NCBI RefSeq assembly: GCF_006715145.1
Contig: NZ_VFMR01000001.1
Location: forward strand, 2,852,001 to 2,916,000
DNA: 64,000 bases
Source of the DNA: Microbacterium sp. SLBN-146
GTDB taxonomy: Bacteria; Actinomycetota; Actinomycetes; Actinomycetales; Microbacteriaceae
Direction of reading: 5' to 3'
Made by a program: the position numbers and the translations under genes. Below the pieces are notes generated by a model. The model worked only from the letters and a program-made list of their open reading frames with translations, had not been told where the DNA came from and searched no databases. Below are positions 55,830 to 64,000 of this stretch, piece after piece (the first letter of the stretch is position 1; each line of letters starts with the position of its first letter).

Positions 55830-56459
55830 ATGGACTACTTCGCTGCGCTCGGTGCAGGGCTGCTTACGGGATTTGCGCTTGTCGTCCCGCTCGGGGCCAT
55901 CGGGGTTTTGGTCATCCGAGAGGGGACGACCCGCGGCCTCGCGAGGGGGATCCCCGCCGCTGCCGCCGTCACCAGTGTGGATGTGCTCTGCTGCACCGCC
56001 GCGTTGGTGGCGGGGTCGGTCCTCGCGCCCCTCGTCGCCGGATGGATGCCGTGGCCGCAGGTCGTCGGTGGAGCAACCCTCGTCGCCATCGCAGTGTTCG
56101 GGATCATCCGCACGACGCGGCAGCCAGCCGATGCATTCGTCACGGGAGGTGTCGAGGGCGGACCGCACGGGCGTCGCTACGCCCTGTTCTTCGGACTGAC
56201 CGCGAGCAACCCTGCGACGCTGATCTACTTCGCGGCCGTTGTCACAGGTCTCTCCTCCGTCGCCAGCTCTCCCGTGACGATCGCTCTGTTCGTGACGGGC
56301 GTCGCGATCGCCTCGGGCGTGTGGCAGATCCTGCTCGTGGCGGCGGGCGCCGCTCTCCGATGGAAGTCCGGCGCGCGGTTCCGACGGGTCACTTCCCTCG
56401 TCGGCAACGGAGCCGTCGCCGTCCTCGGTGCGGTCATGATCGCCGGTGCCGTCTTCTGA
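55830..56459 (+). CDS. LysE family amino-acid exporter
   Basis: A 209-residue membrane protein with about six helices in the LysE/RhtB arrangement: GLLTGFALVVPLGAIGVLVIREG at the N-terminus and LFFGLTASNPATLIYFAAVV in the middle. These proteins export amino acids such as lysine, arginine or related cations; substrate here unknown. Divergently paired with the Lrp-type regulator. It converges with the ECF sigma factor gene, 15 bases apart. Confidence 0.88.
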   Translation: MDYFAALGAGLLTGFALVVPLGAIGVLVIREGTTRGLARGIPAAAAVTSVDVLCCTAALVAGSVLAPLVAGWMPWPQVVGGATLVAIAVFGIIRTTRQPADAFVTGGVEGGPHGRRYALFFGLTASNPATLIYFAAVVTGLSSVASSPVTIALFVTGVAIASGVWQILLVAAGAALRWKSGARFRRVTSLVGNGAVAVLGAVMIAGAVF

Positions 56460-56474
56460 CACCCCCTCTCCGAC

Positions 56475-57722
56475 TCAGCGGCGACCTGCGGCGTGCGCGA
56501 TGCGGCGATCGAGGTGGCGCTGCTCCGTCGGGTTGGCCGCGAGCGCGCGGGCGCGACCGAGCGCGTCGCCTGCGGCATCCACCCGTCCTGCTCGAAGCAG
56601 CAGCTCTCCTCGAGTGGACCAGTACAGGTGGTAGCCGTCCAGGGCGGCGATCTCATCGAGGGCGACGAGTCCCGCCTGCGGGCCGTCTGCCATCCCGATC
56701 GCGACCGCCAGGTTCACCGAGATGACCGGCGACGGCGTCATGGACTGGAGTCGTCGGTACAGCGACACGATCATCGACCAATCCGTGTCGGCGAACTCGC
56801 GCGCGTTCGCGTGACACGCGGCGACGGCGGCCTGCAGTTGATAGGGACCGGGCTGATTCCGGCTGGCAGCAGCGCGGAGCACGCGATTCCCCTGCTCGAT
56901 GAGGGAGAGATCCCAGCGTGTCCGATCCTGATCCTCCATCAGAACGATCTCGTCCGACGCGAAGCGCGCGTCGTTGCGCGCCTGCGTGAACAGCTCCAGT
57001 GCGAGGAGCCCTTCCGTCTCGGGATCGCGCGGGTGTTCGCGCAGCAGCATCGCGGTGAGCCGTGTCGCTTCGGCCATGAGGTCGATCCGGGCGCCGTTGC
57101 CTCCCGCTCGGGCGAGATACCCCTCGTTGAACGTCAGGTAGAGGATGCTGCGGAGTGCGTCGACCCGCTCAGCGAGCGACGACGGCAGCGACAGGGGGAT
57201 GCCGGCATCCCGGATCTTGCGTTTTGCCCGCACGATCCGCTGCGCGAGTGTCGCCTCGGGGAGGAGGAACGCAGCGGCGATCTCCGCGGTCGTGAGCCCA
57301 CCGACGAGCCGGAGCGTCAGGGCGACCTGCGCCTCTGTCGATAGCGCCGGGTGACAGCAGAGCAGCATGAGTCGGAGACGCTCGTCTCCCACGCGATCGT
57401 CGTCCACGATGAGCTCCACCTCCTCCTGGTCGTGCAGTTCGTAGGCGTGCGGTTCCGTCACCGCCAGATCGACGGCGACCGAACGCTCACGTCGCTGAGC
57501 CGCGGCGCGGCGACGAATCCGATCGATCGCACGATTGCGCGCCACGGTGTAGAGCCACGCGGCGGGATTGTCCGGCACGACCGTCCAATCGAGCGCTTCG
57601 ATGAGTGCCTCCTGCACGGCATCGTCGGCGAGGTCGACCCCGAAACGCACCGCGAGGAGAGCGAGCACCCGCCCGCTCTCCTCGCGCGCGAGCCTTGTGA
57701 GCTCCCGAGAGAACTCGGTCAC
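56475..57722 (-). CDS. ECF sigma factor with C-terminal TPR-like extension (ECF42 type)
   Basis: A 415-residue extracytoplasmic-function sigma factor: region 2 (about 12-80, PAAWLYTVARNRAIDRIRR), region 4 (about 110-165, GLTTAEIAAAFLLPEATLAQRI), then a ~230-residue DUF6596/TPR-like extension (LYLTFNEGYLA; SVNLAVAIGMADGPQAGL). This build is the ECF42 group, which is controlled without an anti-sigma factor and is paired with DGPF/YciI proteins. The pairing is present: the start overlaps the DGPF gene stop (57719-57722). Confidence 0.9.
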   Translation of the reverse strand: MTEFSRELTRLAREESGRVLALLAVRFGVDLADDAVQEALIEALDWTVVPDNPAAWLYTVARNRAIDRIRRRAAAQRRERSVAVDLAVTEPHAYELHDQEEVELIVDDDRVGDERLRLMLLCCHPALSTEAQVALTLRLVGGLTTAEIAAAFLLPEATLAQRIVRAKRKIRDAGIPLSLPSSLAERVDALRSILYLTFNEGYLARAGGNGARIDLMAEATRLTAMLLREHPRDPETEGLLALELFTQARNDARFASDEIVLMEDQDRTRWDLSLIEQGNRVLRAAASRNQPGPYQLQAAVAACHANAREFADTDWSMIVSLYRRLQSMTPSPVISVNLAVAIGMADGPQAGLVALDEIAALDGYHLYWSTRGELLLRAGRVDAAGDALGRARALAANPTEQRHLDRRIAHAAGRR

Positions 57723-58069
57723 ACGGCAAGGCCTTCCGGCAGGGGACGCACTTCGATCGAGCCGGCGGGAAGCGGAATGTCACGGGCGACGGCGAGGGCG
57801 GCATCGAGGTCGGGCACGTCGATGATGTAGTAGCCGCCGAGCACCTCCTTCGTCTCCGCGAAGGGTCCGTCGACGATCGTGTCCTGCCCTTCCGCAACGC
57901 GCCTGATCGTCGTGGCCGTCGAGCTGGGCGCGAGGGCGTTCCCCGCGACGATGACCGCCTCGTGCGCCTCGCTGAACGCCGCCCACGGGGCCATGTACTC
58001 CTCGAAGCCTGGGTCTTCGGGGCCCGGCTCGGGGTACTCCTCACCGAACAGCAGAACCATGTATTGCAT
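57719..58069 (-). CDS. YciI/DGPF-domain protein, partner of ECF42 sigma factor
   Basis: A 116-residue YCII-related protein beginning MQYMVLLFGEEYPEPGPED and carrying the hallmark TIVDGPFAETKEVLGGYYI. Such proteins are encoded with ECF42 sigma factors and are probably their targets or modulators; biochemical role unsettled. ATG at 58069 has an AAGGAGA Shine-Dalgarno. The coding region upstream in the same frame runs into the tRNA region and is not real. Confidence 0.9.
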   Translation of the reverse strand: MQYMVLLFGEEYPEPGPEDPGFEEYMAPWAAFSEAHEAVIVAGNALAPSSTATTIRRVAEGQDTIVDGPFAETKEVLGGYYIIDVPDLDAALAVARDIPLPAGSIEVRPLPEGLAV

Positions 58070-58247
58070 CGTCTCTCCTTCGAACATCAGGTGCCGAACG
58101 GGCAGATGCGAGCCGCACCCGCCTTCACGTGTATGACGCAGCGGCGTGTGCAGATCGACAGCATTCGCGAGAATTTTCTCGTGTGTCGGCCGGAAAGGCG
58201 AGGTCGTCGCAGGCTGAACAGAAGAATGCCTGACGAACGAGGAGTTG

Positions 58248-58323
58248 TGGTGGGCGATGCCGGACTCGAACCGACGACCTCTTCCGTGTGAAGGAAGCGC
58301 GCTACCAACTGCGCCAATCGCCC
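58248..58323 (-). tRNA. tRNA-Val (anticodon CAC)
   Basis: Cloverleaf on the minus strand with acceptor GGGCGAT/ATCGCCC, anticodon stem CTTCC/GGAAG with loop TTCACAC (anticodon CAC), T-loop GGTTCGAGTCC, and genomically encoded CCA (58248-58250). It faces the three plus-strand tRNA genes. Confidence 0.95.
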
Positions 58324-58473
58324 ATGACCGCGAGCGGTCGAGAGTCGATGCTACCGGAAACGCGCGACCCCGACGAACGCCGAACCGTGTGACACGCGCG
58401 GCACGCTCTCGGTTTGGCACGACGCAGGGGATCAGCTAAAGTCATTCAAGCGCCCGGAGGAATCCGGGAGCAT

Positions 58474-58546
58474 GCGGATGTAGCGCAGTTGGTAGCGCAT
58501 CACCTTGCCAAGGTGAGGGTCGCGAGTTCGAGTCTCGTCATCCGCT
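58474..58546 (+). tRNA. tRNA-Gly (anticodon GCC)
   Basis: Acceptor GCGGATG pairs with CATCCGC; anticodon loop TTGCCAA gives GCC; T-loop AGTTCGAGTCT. CCA is not encoded. First of three tRNA genes in tandem. Confidence 0.95.
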
Positions 58547-58599
58547 CGAGTGCAGAGGTCTCCCTTCGGGGGATCACGGCACGTGGGGTCAAACCACAC

Positions 58600-58670
58600 G
58601 GTGGCGTGGCCGAGCGGCTAGGCACCGGCCTGCAAAGCCGTTTACACGGGTTCGAATCCCGTCGCCACCT
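58600..58670 (+). tRNA. tRNA-Cys (anticodon GCA)
   Basis: Acceptor GGTGGCG pairs with CGCCACC; anticodon loop CTGCAAA gives GCA; T-loop GGTTCGAATCC. CCA is not encoded. It lies 53 bases after tRNA-Gly. Confidence 0.95.
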
Positions 58671-58698
58671 CTCAGCCATAACTGAATAGCCCATACGG

Positions 58699-58770
58699 GC
58701 GCGATTGGCGCAGCGGTAGCGCGCTTCCCTGACACGGAAGAGGTCACTGGTTCGATCCCAGTATCGCGCA
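58699..58770 (+). tRNA. tRNA-Val (anticodon GAC)
   Basis: Acceptor GCGCGAT pairs with ATCGCGC; anticodon loop CTGACAC gives GAC; T-loop GGTTCGATCCC. Its body is very like the tRNA-Val(CAC) on the other strand. It is followed at once by a terminator. Confidence 0.95.
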
Positions 58771-58776
58771 CAGATA

Positions 58777-58802
58777 GAAGCCCTCGGTTCGCCGGGGGCT
58801 TC
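58777..58802 (+). terminator. Terminator of the tRNA Gly-Cys-Val unit
   Basis: 11-bp stem GAAGCCCTCGG / CCGGGGGCTTC with a TTCG tetraloop and a following TTCATT, six bases after tRNA-Val(GAC). Confidence 0.9.
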
Positions 58803-58868
58803 TTCATTCCCCACTCATGTGGAGATACCGTGGCCATGAAAGCCGCCGACGACACCGGGAGACACGAC

Positions 58869-59372
58869 GTGAGAATCACCAAGATCGCACCAGCCCTGCT
58901 TCTGGCCGTCGGCCTCGGGATCGTGAGCCTGACGGGATGCACCGCCGGCTCGGCACCCGCCTCCAGCGCAGCCCCTTCCACGTCGACGTCTCAGGAGTCC
59001 TCGGCAGCTGAGGAGACAGAGGACCAGCCCGTCGCCGCGGCGTGCGCGACGGCTGTCGAGTCGGTGTCCGACATCCAGGCAGGACTGACGGACGTGTCGA
59101 CGGACGCGAGCGAGGGCAACTTCGCCGCGGTGGCGGAGAAGCTCGGCACGCTGCGCGAGCGCATGGAGACTGCCGCCGGCGCCGTCGGCAATGCCGACGT
59201 GGAAGCCGCGCTCGCGACGATGGCCGAGAAGGTCGGTGCCTTCGCCGACGTCTTCGCCGGAGTTCCCGACGGTGACCTCGCCGCCCTGGGTGCGAAGGCC
59301 GAGGAGATCCAGAGGCTGTCGCAGGAAGTCGCCGACGCAGGCCAGGCGCTGAGCGAAGTCTGCACCGGCTGA
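58869..59372 (+). CDS. Lipoprotein, helical, unknown function
   Basis: A 167-residue secreted protein with a lipoprotein signal: basic start RITKIAP, hydrophobic core LLLAVGLGIVS and lipobox LTGC, with Cys24 the lipidated residue. A Ser/Thr/Glu-rich linker follows, then a ~120-residue Ala-rich helical domain with one Cys near each end (AAACATAVES; SEVCTG) that could form a disulfide. GTG at 58869 was preferred to an upstream ATG because GGGAG lies at proper spacing and the signal peptide then begins with a basic residue. No family recognised. Confidence 0.75.
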   Translation: MRITKIAPALLLAVGLGIVSLTGCTAGSAPASSAAPSTSTSQESSAAEETEDQPVAAACATAVESVSDIQAGLTDVSTDASEGNFAAVAEKLGTLRERMETAAGAVGNADVEAALATMAEKVGAFADVFAGVPDGDLAALGAKAEEIQRLSQEVADAGQALSEVCTG

Positions 59373-59402
59373 GGCCTGTGACGCGCGGAGGACCATCCGC
59401 CC

Positions 59403-60083
59403 ATGGACGCTGACGGCACCGAACTCATCGCGGTGATCCGACACCGGCTTCGCGGCGCAGCCGACCCGTCGCGAGCGGCTGGTCAGCAGGCCTACATGAA
59501 GTCAGAGATGCCGTTCCTCGGCGTGGGCGTTCCCGAGGTGCGGCGGATCACGCGAACAGTGCTCCAGCCCGACGCAGACGTCGACCACCTTCGAACGGCC
59601 GCGCTGGCGCTGTGGGACGAAGCCACGCATCGCGAGGAGCGCTACGCCGCGATGGCAATCCTCGACGCCCGCCAACTGCGAGGATCGTGGACACTCGTGC
59701 CCGTCATCGAGCACATGGTGCGAACGGGTCGATGGTGGGACTACACGGACGAACTCTCCCACCGCCTTGCCGACCTCCACGATGCTTTCCCGGCCGAGAC
59801 CGCAAGCCTGGTGCGGGAGTGGAGCACCGACGATGACATGTGGATGCGGCGGATCGCGATCATCTCTCAGCTCGGACGCCGCGACCGCGTCGATGCCGAA
59901 CTCCTGGCATCCGTCATCGACCCGAACCTCTCCGACCCGCAGTTCTTCGTGCGGAAGGCGATCGGCTGGGCGCTGCGCGAGTACGCGCGTGTCGCACCCG
60001 ATTGGGTCTCGGAGTACGCGGCGACGCACGCGCTCAGTCCGCTGAGCCGACGCGAGGCCCTCAAGCACCTCCCGGGCGTGTGA
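59403..60083 (+). CDS. DNA alkylation repair protein (AlkD-like glycosylase)
   Basis: A 226-residue all-helical HEAT-repeat protein of the AlkC/AlkD family, which excises N3- and N7-alkylated purines. Recognisable are [38 protein letters not shown] and [16 protein letters not shown], in the order expected for AlkD; the acidic active-site residue lies in WWDYTDE. ATG at 59403. It lies 30 bases after the lipoprotein gene and 56 before thrS. Confidence 0.9.
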   Translation: MDADGTELIAVIRHRLRGAADPSRAAGQQAYMKSEMPFLGVGVPEVRRITRTVLQPDADVDHLRTAALALWDEATHREERYAAMAILDARQLRGSWTLVPVIEHMVRTGRWWDYTDELSHRLADLHDAFPAETASLVREWSTDDDMWMRRIAIISQLGRRDRVDAELLASVIDPNLSDPQFFVRKAIGWALREYARVAPDWVSEYAATHALSPLSRREALKHLPGV

Positions 60084-60139
60084 TCCGGCGATCACCGACG
60101 CCGGTAGCCTTGTCACCAAGCCACCAACTGGAGTTTTTC

Positions 60140-62146
60140 GTGACAGACGCCGCCCGCCCGTCCGACGTGGAGTATCCCGCCGACGGCTTCGCTCTTTTCC
60201 CCGATCGATCCGTCGTCGCCCTGCGCGTCAACGGCGAGCTCAAAGACCTCGCCACAACGGTCACCGAGGCCGACGCGCTCGAACCCGTCACGATCGACAG
60301 CCCCGAGGGCCTGTCCATCCTGCGTCACTCGGCGGCGCACGTCCTGGCCCAGGCGGTGCAGCGGATCAACCCGCAGGCGAACCTCGGGATCGGCCCCCCG
60401 ATCACCGACGGCTTCTACTACGACTTCGGGGTCGAGCACCCGTTCACGCCCGAAGACATCAAGGCCATCGACAAGGAGATGCAGCGCATCGTCCGCGAGG
60501 GCCAGCGATTCGTCCGCCGTGTCGTCACCGACGACGAAGCACGCGCGGAGCTCGCCAACGAACCGTTCAAGCTCGAACTCATCGGCCTCAAGGGCGGCGC
60601 GTCGTCGACGGAAGGTGCATCGGTCGAGGTCGGCGCGGGCGAGCTCACGATCTACGACAACGTCAATCGCGACGGCGAGGTCGTGTGGAAGGACCTGTGC
60701 CGCGGCCCGCACCTGCCGAGCACCCGGATGCTCGGCAACGGCTGGGCCCTGCAGCGGATCGCCGGCGCGTACTGGCGGGGGAGCGAGAAGAACCCCCAGC
60801 TTCAGCGCATCTACGGTACGGCGTGGCCCACGAAGGACGAACTGCGCGCCTATCAGCAGCGCCTCGAGGAGGCCGCCAAGCGCGACCACCGCAAGCTCGG
60901 TAAGGAACTCGATCTCTTCTCGTTCCCCGACGAGATCGGCTCGGGCCTGTCGGTATGGCACCCCAAGGGCGGCACCGTCCGGGGTGAGATGGAGCAGCAC
61001 GCACGCCGCCGTCACATCGAGGGCGGCTACACCTACGTCTACACGCCGCACATCTCGAAGCAGGACCTCTTCTTGCAGTCGAACCACCTCGTGACGTACA
61101 AGGAGGGCATGTTCCCGCCCATCGTCATGGACGAAGAGCGGGATGCCGACGGCAACGTCACGAAGCAGGGCCAGGACTACTACCTGAAGCCCATGAACTG
61201 CCCCATGCACATCCTGATCTTCAAGGAGCGCGCGCGCAGCTACCGCGATCTGCCGATGCGTCTCGCCGAGAACGGCACCGTCTACCGCAACGAGCTGTCG
61301 GGCGCCCTACACGGGTTGACGCGCGTCCGCGGCTTCACTCAGGACGATTCGCACCTGTTCGTCACGCCCGAGCAGCTCGAAGGCGAAGCCACCCGCGTTC
61401 TCGAGTTCGTCATCTCGATGCTCCGTGATTTCGGTCTCGACGACTTCGAGCTCGAACTTTCGATGCGCGACGACGAGAAGTCGAAGTGGATCGGCTCCGA
61501 CGAGTTCTGGGAGTACTCGACCAACGCCCTTCGCAACGTCGCTCTCGCGAGTGGACTGAAGCTCACGGAGGTTCCTGGCGAGGCCGCGTTCTACGGCCCC
61601 AAGATCGACCTCAAGACGAAGGATGCCATCGGCCGCACGTGGCAGCTGTCGACCGTGCAGGTCGACCCGAACCTGCCCGAGCGCTTCGAGCTCGAATACA
61701 CCGATCGCGACGGTCAGAAGAAGCGGCCGATCATGATCCACCGCGCCCTCTTCGGCTCGATCGAGCGGTTCTTCGCGATCCTGCTCGAGCACTACGCGGG
61801 CGCGTTCCCCGTGTGGCTCGCGCCCGTCCAGGTCGTCGCGATTCCTGTCGCCGAAGAGTTCGCGGACTACCTCCAGGAGATCGTCGCGCAGCTCTCCGTC
61901 GCGGGGGTCCGCGCAGAGCTCGACCACAGCGCCGAGCGGATGCAGAAGAAGATCCGCACGCACACGACCCAGAAGGTGCCGATCATGCTCATCGCGGGCG
62001 AGCAGGACCGCTCGGCCGGCACGGTGTCGTTCCGCTTCCGCGACGGAACGCAGGAGAACGGCATTCCCGTGGCCGACGCCGTCCGTCGCATCCGCGAAGC
62101 CATCTCGGCGCACACGCTCGTGAACACCGCGGAGGACCTCGCGTGA
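60140..62146 (+). CDS. thrS: Threonyl-tRNA synthetase
   Basis: Class II aminoacyl-tRNA synthetase charging tRNA-Thr. The 668 residues contain a TGS-like N-terminal domain, an editing domain with [10 protein letters not shown], and a catalytic core with the zinc-binding [10 protein letters not shown], motif 2 around [20 protein letters not shown] and the C-terminal anticodon-binding domain ([13 protein letters not shown]). GTG at 60140 follows GGAG at 7 bases; upstream in-frame sequence lies within alkD in another frame. Its stop overlaps the HIT gene start (GTGA). Confidence 0.95.
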   Translation: MTDAARPSDVEYPADGFALFPDRSVVALRVNGELKDLATTVTEADALEPVTIDSPEGLSILRHSAAHVLAQAVQRINPQANLGIGPPITDGFYYDFGVEHPFTPEDIKAIDKEMQRIVREGQRFVRRVVTDDEARAELANEPFKLELIGLKGGASSTEGASVEVGAGELTIYDNVNRDGEVVWKDLCRGPHLPSTRMLGNGWALQRIAGAYWRGSEKNPQLQRIYGTAWPTKDELRAYQQRLEEAAKRDHRKLGKELDLFSFPDEIGSGLSVWHPKGGTVRGEMEQHARRRHIEGGYTYVYTPHISKQDLFLQSNHLVTYKEGMFPPIVMDEERDADGNVTKQGQDYYLKPMNCPMHILIFKERARSYRDLPMRLAENGTVYRNELSGALHGLTRVRGFTQDDSHLFVTPEQLEGEATRVLEFVISMLRDFGLDDFELELSMRDDEKSKWIGSDEFWEYSTNALRNVALASGLKLTEVPGEAAFYGPKIDLKTKDAIGRTWQLSTVQVDPNLPERFELEYTDRDGQKKRPIMIHRALFGSIERFFAILLEHYAGAFPVWLAPVQVVAIPVAEEFADYLQEIVAQLSVAGVRAELDHSAERMQKKIRTHTTQKVPIMLIAGEQDRSAGTVSFRFRDGTQENGIPVADAVRRIREAISAHTLVNTAEDLA

Positions 62147-62691
62147 CGCCGGGGGAGGACTCCACCCCCGAACTCATGGAGGGTCTCGCCGGCGTGCCGG
62201 ACGGGTTCCAGCGCCTGTGGACGCCGCACCGGATGGCCTACATCAACGCCGGCGCGCAAGTGCTCCGCGACGCGTGTCCGTTCTGCGCCGCGCCGCAGAA
62301 GAGCGACGAAGACGGACTCATCGTCGCGCGCGGCGAAACCGCGTACGTTCTGCTGAACCTCTTCCCGTACAACTCAGGCCACCTGCTCGTGTGCCCCTAC
62401 CGCCACGTCGCGACCTACGATCAGGCGACGCCGGAAGAAGTCGCCGAGATCGGCGCCTTGACACAGCAGGGCATGCGCGTCCTCCGCCGGGTCTCACGGT
62501 GCGACGGCTTCAACATCGGCATGAACCAGGGCGCCGTGGCCGGGGCGGGCGTCGACGAGCACCTGCATCAGCACATCGTTCCGCGATGGAGCTCCGACGC
62601 GAACTTCTTCCCGATCATCGCGCAGACGAAGGCGCTCCCTCAGCTCCTCGGAGACGTCCGCACGACGGTCGCCGACGCCTGGAACGACTGA
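62143..62691 (+). CDS. HIT family protein (AP4A phosphorylase-like)
   Basis: A 182-residue histidine-triad protein with the catalytic [10 protein letters not shown] and the N-terminal CPFCAAPQ with a CxxC pair. The position directly after thrS matches mycobacterial Rv2613c, a diadenosine tetraphosphate phosphorylase, so degradation of Ap4A made by aminoacyl-tRNA synthetases is a sensible guess. Translationally coupled to thrS by a GTGA overlap. The pgsA and acyltransferase genes usually following in other Actinobacteria are absent here; convergent pdxY follows instead. Confidence 0.9.
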   Translation: MTPGEDSTPELMEGLAGVPDGFQRLWTPHRMAYINAGAQVLRDACPFCAAPQKSDEDGLIVARGETAYVLLNLFPYNSGHLLVCPYRHVATYDQATPEEVAEIGALTQQGMRVLRRVSRCDGFNIGMNQGAVAGAGVDEHLHQHIVPRWSSDANFFPIIAQTKALPQLLGDVRTTVADAWND

Positions 62692-62706
62692 TCCGGATGC
62701 CGGTGC

Positions 62707-63558
62707 TCAGCGTACGCGCGTGATGTCGAACTGCAGTCGGGGATGGGCGTACGCCTCCTGCGACTCGACGAGCTGAAGCTCGCGCTCGCCTGACCGCCAC
62801 GTGTTCTCGAGGAGGTCGAAGACGCTCGACGCCGTGCGGGCGAGCGCCGTCTCGGCATTCTTCGTCTGTACGTAGTGCGCCGTGAAGAGAGCTGCGGTCA
62901 CATCGCCCGAGCCGTTGGCCTTCATGGGGAGGAGCGGCGTCTGCACGATCCACGCACCCTCGTCGTTCACGACCATCATCTCGATCGTGTCGGGATCGCG
63001 GTCAGGGCGCTCGACGCTCGTGACGAGCACCGTCGAGGGGCCCATGGCACGCGCGGCATCCGCGGAGTCGAGAGTCGAGGCGATCGTGTCGGGTTCGGTG
63101 CCCGTCAGGAAGCCCAGCTCGAACTGGTTCGGCGTGATGATGTCGGCCACCGGCACGACCTTCTCGCGCAGCAGGATCGGGATGGCCGGGGCCACGAAGC
63201 ATCCCGACTTCGCGTTCCCCATGACGGGGTCGCACGCGTAGACCGCGTCGGGGTTGGCGGCCTTCACACGCGCGACGGCGTCGATGATCACATCGCCGAT
63301 TCCCTCCGAGCCCTGGTATCCCGAGAGCACGGCGTCGATGCGCGGGAACGCCCCGCGCTCCTCGATGCCCGTGATGACATCGGCGACGTCGGATGCCGGG
63401 ATGAGCGGCCCGCGCCATGCGCCGTAACCCGTGTGGTTGGAGAAGTTCACCGTGTACACCGGCAAGACCTCGACGCCGATGCGCTGGAGGGGGAACACCG
63501 CCGCCGAGTTGCCGACGTGCCCGTAGGCGACGGCTGACTGGATCGAGAGGATCTTCAC
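62707..63558 (-). CDS. pdxY: Pyridoxal kinase
   Basis: Phosphorylates pyridoxal (and related vitamers) in vitamin B6 salvage. The 283-residue ribokinase-like protein has SIQSAVAYGHVGNSAAVFPL at the N-terminus, the substrate region GYQGSEGIGD, CDPVMGN and the anion-hole motif KANGSGDVTAALF with catalytic Asp. The GTG start at 63558 gives the usual N-terminus (KILSIQS); longer readings add a non-conserved tail. It begins seven bases after the MocR-type gene, so the two are co-transcribed. Confidence 0.92.
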   Translation of the reverse strand: MKILSIQSAVAYGHVGNSAAVFPLQRIGVEVLPVYTVNFSNHTGYGAWRGPLIPASDVADVITGIEERGAFPRIDAVLSGYQGSEGIGDVIIDAVARVKAANPDAVYACDPVMGNAKSGCFVAPAIPILLREKVVPVADIITPNQFELGFLTGTEPDTIASTLDSADAARAMGPSTVLVTSVERPDRDPDTIEMMVVNDEGAWIVQTPLLPMKANGSGDVTAALFTAHYVQTKNAETALARTASSVFDLLENTWRSGERELQLVESQEAYAHPRLQFDITRVR

Positions 63559-63565
63559 CGGTCGA

Positions 63566-64000
63566 TCATCCCACTTCGCGAAGGGCTGCCCGCCCTCGGG
63601 CCGCATCGACGGACGCGAGGAGGTCATCGGCGAGTTGCTCGGCCGCGTCGTCGTCCAGGTCGTGCACTGTCACACGGAGGCGTCTCGACGCCTCGAGCTC
63701 CGAGAGCACGAAGTCCTCGCCGCTGCGCGCAAGCCACCCGCGGCGCATGAGCTGCTCCGACACTGCTCGGGCGGGAGCGGGGAGAGGCACCCACAGGCTG
63801 AGGCCGTCTCCCGGTGAGACGGGGAGACCGCGCGCAGTGAGGATCTCGGCGAAGGCGTCGTTGCGATCAGCGTAATGTGCTCCCGCCGCGGAGATCTGAT
63901 CAATGACGTCGCGGTCCGTCACGAGGGCGTGCACGAGGCGCTGCAGCAGATGGCTGACCCACGTTGTGCCGGGTGTGAGCCGCATCGCCAGCCGGTCGGC
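63566..64000 (-). CDS. MocR/PtsJ-type regulator (C-terminal aminotransferase-like part), 5' end outside window
   Basis: The frame is open to the right edge (ADRLAMRLTPGTTWVSHLLQ), giving 144 residues of the C-terminus. The sequence, with GTTWVSHLLQRLVHALVTD, GLPVSPGDGLSLWVPLP and MRRGWLARSGEDFVL, matches the fold-I aminotransferase domain of GntR/MocR regulators rather than a metabolic aminotransferase. Its position just before pdxY supports a PLP-sensing regulator of vitamin B6 genes. The DNA-binding domain cannot be seen. Confidence 0.7.
   Translation of the reverse strand, partial: ADRLAMRLTPGTTWVSHLLQRLVHALVTDRDVIDQISAAGAHYADRNDAFAEILTARGLPVSPGDGLSLWVPLPAPARAVSEQLMRRGWLARSGEDFVLSELEASRRLRVTVHDLDDDAAEQLADDLLASVDAARGRAALREVG

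Noticed and set aside
58168..58181. CGAGAA-TT-TTCTCG inverted repeat upstream of the DGPF gene
   Set aside because: Only six base pairs in an A/T-rich patch. It could be an operator for the ECF/DGPF unit, but chance cannot be excluded.
58251..58770. Possible long inverted duplication between the two valine tRNA genes
   Set aside because: The similarity is just that of two valine isoacceptor tRNAs on opposite strands, and it does not extend beyond the tRNA genes.

Overview
The window is a compact, high-GC chromosomal segment from an actinobacterium, most likely family Microbacteriaceae (Microbacterium or a close relative). The evidence is the actinobacterial gene set (SepH, DUF3000, DUF3093, DUF3710, DUF3159, DUF4191, DUF4193 and DUF7455 families, a Lys/Ala-rich SigA, GlnE, PpgK), frequent GTG starts, ATGA/GTGA overlaps and leaderless-type promoters. 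No phage, insertion sequence or CRISPR array is visible. Almost everything is chromosomal housekeeping.

Layout. 1-5.4 kb: cut-off carboxylesterase, MgtE magnesium transporter, zinc-ribbon coiled-coil protein, A-family polymerase homologue. 5.4-9.1 kb: sortase-anchored protein and DUF4012 protein, RNase P RNA, polyphosphate glucokinase. 9.2-15.8 kb: nitrogen block with a small protein, glutamine synthetase GlnA2, adenylyltransferase GlnE, a small membrane protein, and the main adenylylatable GlnA behind a clear GlnR-type box. 15.9-23.2 kb: RDD and DUF4191 membrane proteins, a membrane-anchored degenerate kinase-like protein, then 2-oxoacid dehydrogenase E2, Lpd and PepA. 23.3-28.1 kb: PAC2 protein, SigA, and a divergent MurT/GatD-like pair. 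28.3-34 kb: topoisomerase IV subunits ParE and ParC facing each other, then a phosphodiesterase. 34-42.9 kb: SepH, DUF4193, DUF3093, dUTPase-DUF3710-DUF3159, aconitase behind a perfect palindrome, Dxs. 43-47.7 kb: TetR regulator and FadA/FadB beta-oxidation genes. 47.7-54.7 kb: RNase D, DUF3000, hydrolase, SufE, sulfurtransferase, ZapE, ammonium transporter with a second GlnR-type box. 54.8-58.1 kb: MazF-like protein, Lrp regulator with LysE exporter, ECF sigma factor with its YciI/DGPF partner. 58.2-58.8 kb: four tRNA genes. 58.8-64 kb: lipoprotein, AlkD, ThrS, HIT protein, PdxY and a MocR-type regulator cut by the right edge.

The most interesting signal is the MurT/GatD-like pair downstream of sigA. 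Both proteins contain no cysteine. The GatD-like partner has glycine where the glutaminase nucleophile should be, and the MurT-like partner lacks the zinc-ribbon cysteines but keeps its ATP-binding and ligase motifs. Microbacteriaceae have group B peptidoglycan, in which the alpha-carboxyl of D-Glu2 carries the interpeptide bridge instead of being amidated. A MurT-type carboxylate-activating enzyme uncoupled from glutamine hydrolysis is therefore a plausible, testable candidate for starting the group B bridge. That function is inference.
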